64,000 nucleotides of DNA from Alistipes sp. (GTDB lineage: Bacteria; Bacteroidota; Bacteroidia; Bacteroidales; Rikenellaceae), in NCBI GenBank assembly GCA_020026395.1, contig JAHHQM010000001.1:186001-250000 (forward strand), given 5' to 3'. This document shows positions 60,525 to 64,000 of the stretch, piece by piece. Every line of letters begins with the position of its first letter. The stretch's first letter is position 1. The notes under the pieces were generated by a model. It saw only the letters and a program-made list of their open reading frames with translations. It was not told where the DNA came from and ran no database searches. A program made the translations under genes and the position numbers.

Positions 60525-62201
60525 CTAACCCAAAGCGAACAGAATAAAGATTTGAGCCGTGAGCACACGCAGGAACATCACAACCGGATAAACGGTCGAA
60601 TAACTTACGGCAGGCATGTCGTTTCCGGCAGTACCGTTGGCGTAAGCCAGTGCGGGGGGATCGGTCATGGCACCTGCCATAAGACCCATCAGCGTGTAGT
60701 AGTTCATCTTGAGCCAGATACGGGCTACGAAGCCGACGAGCAACAGCGGGATCATCGTGATGAGGAAACCGTATCCGATCCACATGTAACCGCCTCGATT
60801 GACGATGGCATCGACGAAACCTTCGCCTGCACCCAGTCCGACGGCTGCAAGGAAGAGCGAGATACCGATCTCACGCAACATGAGGTTGGCACTCATCGTC
60901 GTATAGGTTACCAGGTGGAAGTGCGTACCGAAACGGCCGATCAGGATGGCGATGACCAGCGGGCCGCCTGCCAGACCCAACTTCACGGGCTGCGGAACGT
61001 GCATCAACGGAATCGATCCGAGCAACATACCGAGAGCCAGACCGATGAAGATGGTCACCAGGTTGGGGTGATTCAGTTTCTTCAACTCGTTACCGAGCAA
61101 TTTCGCGATTTCGTTTACTTCCTTCTTGGGACCTACGACCATCACACGGTCACCGACCTGCAACTCAAGACCGGGGTAGGGGATCAAGTCCACACCTGCA
61201 CGATTGATGCGGGTGATGTTGATACCGAAACGGCTGCGGAGCTTCAGATCGGCAAATTTCTTACCGTTGATCGAGGGCTGGGTGATCAGGATACGACGCG
61301 AAACCAAGTCCGAATCGGGGGTGTTGTTGCCCCACTCCTCGTCGGTCATCTGTACTCGGTGACCGAGGAACGCAACGATTGCGTTGCTGTCGTCGTGGTT
61401 GCAGACCGTCCACAGGCGGTCACCCGTCGTGATCTTGACCTTGGCGTCGGCGATTACGACCTTGCCGTTGTGCATCACACGCGAGATGACGAACTGACGG
61501 TCGATCAGGCGACGGATCTCCATCAGCATCATGCCGTCCATAGCCTTGTTGTCAAACTCGATCGAGATGACGTCAGCCTCCTTGTTGGCGCTCGAAAGGC
61601 GGTTCAGTTCCTCATCTTCCTTCTCGAACTTCACGCGCATTACGAAGCGGATGATGATCATCGTGAGGATGATACCAACGACACCAAGGGGATAAGCTAC
61701 GGCGTAACCCATCGCGATGCTCGGATCGGAGATGCCCGTTGCATCGGCATAGGCCTGCTGTGCGGCACCCAGACCGGGCGTATTGGTCACGGCACCCGAG
61801 AGGATACCTACCATAGTCGGGATCGGAATACCGGTCACCAGATGGATGATGTAGGCGGTGATGACACCCAGGAACACGATGGCCGTGGCACATCCCACCA
61901 ACGTCATACCTCCCTGTTTAAAGGAGGAGAAAAAGCTCGGCCCCACCTGCAATCCTATGGAGAATACGAATAGAATCAGGCCGAATTCCTTCATGAAATG
62001 CAGCACATTGCCTTCTACCCTCATTCCGAAAGAACTGAGTATGATGCCGACGAACAAGATCCACGTAATGCCCAGCGAGATGCCGGCAATACGGATTTTT
62101 CCCAGCAGGATACCCAGCGTGATGACCAGCGAAAAGGTCAGCACGATATGAGCCACACCTACACCGTCGGGATTTAATAAAAGGTTAGTAAACCAATCCA
62201 T
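60525..62201 (-). CDS. AspT/YidE-type transporter with two TrkA-C domains
   Basis: The frame is open to 62297, but the added residues are hydrophobic filler overlapping the feo terminator and the -7 box; MDWFTNLLLNPDGVGVAHIV at 62201 is the likely start (558 residues). Two AspT/YidE-type membrane domains (about 10-180 and 380-555) have the family pattern FVFSIGLQVGPSFFSSFKQG and GVLSGAVTNTPGLGAAQQAY in the first and GLMAGAMTDPPALAYANGTA in the second. Between them lie two regulatory TrkA-C domains (about 200-360: RLIDRQFVISRVMHNGKVVI, GDRLWTVCNHDD, PGLELQVGDRVMVVGPKKEV). This is the aspartate:alanine exchanger-like family; substrate unknown. Monocistronic. Confidence 0.9.
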   Translation of the reverse strand: MDWFTNLLLNPDGVGVAHIVLTFSLVITLGILLGKIRIAGISLGITWILFVGIILSSFGMRVEGNVLHFMKEFGLILFVFSIGLQVGPSFFSSFKQGGMTLVGCATAIVFLGVITAYIIHLVTGIPIPTMVGILSGAVTNTPGLGAAQQAYADATGISDPSIAMGYAVAYPLGVVGIILTMIIIRFVMRVKFEKEDEELNRLSSANKEADVISIEFDNKAMDGMMLMEIRRLIDRQFVISRVMHNGKVVIADAKVKITTGDRLWTVCNHDDSNAIVAFLGHRVQMTDEEWGNNTPDSDLVSRRILITQPSINGKKFADLKLRSRFGINITRINRAGVDLIPYPGLELQVGDRVMVVGPKKEVNEIAKLLGNELKKLNHPNLVTIFIGLALGMLLGSIPLMHVPQPVKLGLAGGPLVIAILIGRFGTHFHLVTYTTMSANLMLREIGISLFLAAVGLGAGEGFVDAIVNRGGYMWIGYGFLITMIPLLLVGFVARIWLKMNYYTLMGLMAGAMTDPPALAYANGTAGNDMPAVSYSTVYPVVMFLRVLTAQIFILFALG

Positions 62202-62235
62202 ACTACTGTTTTTGTTGTACACGAATAATAATCTA

Positions 62236-62243
62236 CAAATGTA
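62236..62243 (-). promoter_or_regulatory. -7 element of the AspT/YidE-type transporter gene
   Basis: Minus strand TACATTTG is a perfect TAnnTTTG, 35 bases upstream of the chosen start. It supports 62201 over 62297 as the start. Confidence 0.55.
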
Positions 62244-62259
62244 GTACTTAAAAGGGGAT

Positions 62260-62306
62260 AAAAAAAATTTGTTTTGACTGAAAAACAGCCAAAACAAACT
62301 TTTTTG
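62260..62306 (-). terminator. AT-rich terminator of the feo operon
   Basis: Minus strand AAAAAAGTTTGTTTTG pairs with CAAAACAAATTTTTTT with one mismatch around a 13-base loop, ending in a T-run. It follows the FeoB-associated small gene by 15 bases. Confidence 0.75.
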
Positions 62307-62321
62307 TCCTGAATGCCGAGT

Positions 62322-62489
62322 TTAGTCTTTCGGCTTGGGCGATTTGTGTTCTTTCGAGCAGCAGCAGTTTCCGCTGCAACACGAACAGGAGCCTTTGCGA
62401 TCCTTCTTGAAAAGGTTCAGGATGCGCTTTACGACGATGGCGAGCACCACCGTCACGATGGCCCATACGATGTAATCCTGCCAGTCCAT
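62322..62489 (-). CDS. FeoB-associated Cys-rich membrane protein
   Basis: A 55-residue protein. It has one transmembrane helix (residues about 6-20: YIVWAIVTVVLAIVV), a basic segment (KRILNLFKKDRKG) and a cysteine cluster, GSCSCCSGNCCC, with six Cys in 11 residues. That order is the hallmark of the small FeoB-associated cysteine-rich family (PF12669 as I recall). The start lies 4 bases after the feoB stop, so it is co-translated with feoB. It may assist Fe2+ transfer to or from FeoB, or sense iron; the mechanism is unknown. The terminator follows. Confidence 0.85.
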   Translation of the reverse strand: MDWQDYIVWAIVTVVLAIVVKRILNLFKKDRKGSCSCCSGNCCCSKEHKSPKPKD

Positions 62490-62493
62490 ATTT

Positions 62494-64000
62494 TTAGAAT
62501 AAAAGCATCAGATGATAAACAATCCACGACATAAGCCATGCCAGACTCGTGTTGTAAACGAGTGAGATCGAGGCCCACTTCCAGCCGATCTCCGATCCGA
62601 GGGCGACAATCGTCGCGATACACGGCAGGTAGAGCAGCGTGAAGACCAGGAAGGCGATGGCCGATGCGGGCGTGAAGTCTCCGCTGGCCAGAAGGCGCGG
62701 AATCAGACGCGAGATCTCTTCGTCCTCCGAAAGTTCCTCCTCTTCTGCAGCTTCGGGTTCGGTTACGGCGATCTCTACGGTGTTGTTTGCACCCTCAACG
62801 GTGATCTCGGCTACGGGAGCTGCGGGTGCGGCCTCCACCTCGGTTTTCGATTCGGGGTAGAGCACACCGAGCGTACTTACGACGATCTCCTTGGCGGGAA
62901 GACCCGATACGATGGCGATACCTGCTTTCCAGTTCAAGCCCATCGGACGGAAGATCGGTTCGCAGGTCTTACCCATGCGGCCGAGGTACGAATTTTCATA
63001 GTGTGCCTCCGATCCCACTTCGTGGTTGGTGTTCTGGGGATAGTAGCTCAAGAACCAGACAACGACCGAAGCGATGAGGATCAGACCACCCATTTTTTTG
63101 AGGTACTGGGCGCACTTGTCCCACATGTGCGAGAGGGTTGTCTTCCAGGTCGGCAGACGGTACGGCGGCAACTCCATCACAAACGGCGTCTCATCCACGG
63201 GGAAGAGGAAGCGACGCATCAGTTTGGCGGTCAGAACGGCCATGACAATACCGAAGATGTAAAGACCGAACATTACGGTACCTGCATGCTCGGGGAAGAA
63301 TGCTCCGGCCAGAAGCAGGTAGATCGGAATACGGGCACTACACGACATGAAGGGGGTGATCAGCGTGGTGATCAGTCGTGAACTGCGGCTTTCGATCGTA
63401 CGGCAGGCCATGATGGCGGGGACGTTGCAACCGAAACCCATGATCAGCGGAATGAACGACTTGCCGTGGATGCCGATGTGGTGCATGACGCGGTCCATGA
63501 TGAAGGCGGCACGCGCCAGATAACCCGAGTCCTCCATGAACGAGATGAACAGGTAGAGGATCATGATGTTCGGCAGGAAGATGATCACCGAACCGACACC
63601 GCCGATGATACCGTCCACGAGCATATCGCGCAGCGCACCCTCGGGAAGGGTTGCCGTTACCAGCGCACTCAATTGATCGGCCAGCCAGGCGATCCACTCC
63701 TGCGGAATGGCGCCGAGCGAGAACGTACACCAGAACATGAGCCACATCAGGGCAAAGAAGATCGGGAAACCGAACAACTTGTGCGTGACGAAGGTATCGA
63801 TGATGGTCGTCGTCTTCAGATTCTCCTTGGTACCCTCGGTGAGTGTCTCCTTGAGTGCACCCGAGATGAATCCGTATTTCTGGTTGGCGAAAGCCGTTTC
63901 TACATCTTCACCCAATATTTCGGTGATCTTTTTGCTTTCCTCCTCGCGGATCTTGACCCACTCGGGGTAGCGTTCGCAACTGCGCAGCTGCTCATCGACC
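62494..64000 (-). CDS. feoB: Ferrous iron transport protein B, C-terminal part (5' end outside window)
   Basis: The frame remains open to base 64000, so the N-terminal G-protein domain and start are outside. Present are the Gate/FeoB_C membrane domains: KLFGFPIFFALMWLMFW, GGVGSVIIFLPNIMILYLFI and FIPLIMGFGCNVPAIMACRT with the conserved GxGCNVPAIMAxR. The second repeat has IAIVSGLPAKEIVVSTLGVL. Unusual is an acidic, Ala/Glu-rich insertion of about 60 residues between the second Gate motif and the last helices (TEVEAAPAAPVAEITVEGAN and PEAAEEEELSEDEE). FeoB imports Fe2+ across the inner membrane in anaerobes. The operon continues with the Cys-rich small protein 4 bases downstream. Confidence 0.95.
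   Translation of the reverse strand, partial: VDEQLRSCERYPEWVKIREEESKKITEILGEDVETAFANQKYGFISGALKETLTEGTKENLKTTTIIDTFVTHKLFGFPIFFALMWLMFWCTFSLGAIPQEWIAWLADQLSALVTATLPEGALRDMLVDGIIGGVGSVIIFLPNIMILYLFISFMEDSGYLARAAFIMDRVMHHIGIHGKSFIPLIMGFGCNVPAIMACRTIESRSSRLITTLITPFMSCSARIPIYLLLAGAFFPEHAGTVMFGLYIFGIVMAVLTAKLMRRFLFPVDETPFVMELPPYRLPTWKTTLSHMWDKCAQYLKKMGGLILIASVVVWFLSYYPQNTNHEVGSEAHYENSYLGRMGKTCEPIFRPMGLNWKAGIAIVSGLPAKEIVVSTLGVLYPESKTEVEAAPAAPVAEITVEGANNTVEIAVTEPEAAEEEELSEDEEISRLIPRLLASGDFTPASAIAFLVFTLLYLPCIATIVALGSEIGWKWASISLVYNTSLAWLMSWIVYHLMLLF

Noticed and set aside
1..64000. CRISPR arrays, rRNA, tRNA, insertion sequences, prophage
   Set aside because: No regularly spaced repeats, no recognisable RNA genes, and no transposase or integrase motif in any frame was seen.

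Overview
The window looks like a chromosomal segment of a gut Bacteroidales bacterium, most likely Rikenellaceae/Alistipes. Signs of this are the fairly GC-rich coding DNA, Bacteroidetes -7 promoter elements (TAnnTTTG), weak Shine-Dalgarno sequences, lipoproteins with acidic residues after the lipobox cysteine, Sus-type glycosidases, a fimbrillin pair, FISUMP-like and BACON-like domains, and a short ACT-less SerA with Lys where other PGDHs have His. The genus is inferred. No rRNA, tRNA, CRISPR array, transposase or phage gene was seen.

Layout: (1) 1-9733 is a tightly packed glycan-degradation operon: a truncated GH92, a GH92-GH125 fusion lipoprotein, a third GH92 and a SusB-type GH97. It is probably the distal part of an alpha-mannan or high-mannose N-glycan locus whose SusC/SusD genes would lie to the left. 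(2) 9906-12023 is a periplasmic S9B dipeptidyl peptidase. (3) 12261-21498 holds envelope genes: a BACON/double-thioredoxin lipoprotein, two divergent outer-membrane barrels, a FISUMP-like lipoprotein and a DUF6624-like protein. (4) 21575-26927 (minus) is a possible operon: stand-alone four-helix sensor, TrkH, SPOR-like protein, NfeD, FloA. (5) 26978-33048 holds mtaB, a metal ABC permease, an LptF/G permease, ribBA and fmt. (6) 33060-35479 is a membrane protein plus a Ser-type sulfatase. (7) About 35600-36640 is an AT-rich island with a decayed barrel gene and small hydrophobic reading frames. (8) 36725-39377 is a four-subunit 2-oxoacid:ferredoxin oxidoreductase. (9) 39955-43403 is serC-serA-DUF1015. 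(10) 43584-48626 is yicC-gmk-nadD-ddl-DUF3109-M23 peptidase. (11) 48820-56176 holds pepD, a Gate-domain membrane protein, two fimbrillin-like lipoproteins, miaB and a YitT protein. (12) 56389-64000 holds plsY, an acyl-CoA synthetase, a DEAD-box helicase, an AspT/YidE-type transporter and a feoB operon cut by the window end.

Most of the window is core metabolism and envelope biology. The less ordinary items are the GH92-GH125 fusion with a GH97 beside it, the lipoprotein with one intact and one degenerate thioredoxin domain, the sensor-like protein upstream of trkH, a NadD-TPR fusion, two perfect palindromes in promoter or intergenic positions, a G-rich spacer, and the AT-rich island. I did not find a clear-cut new defence or mobile system.
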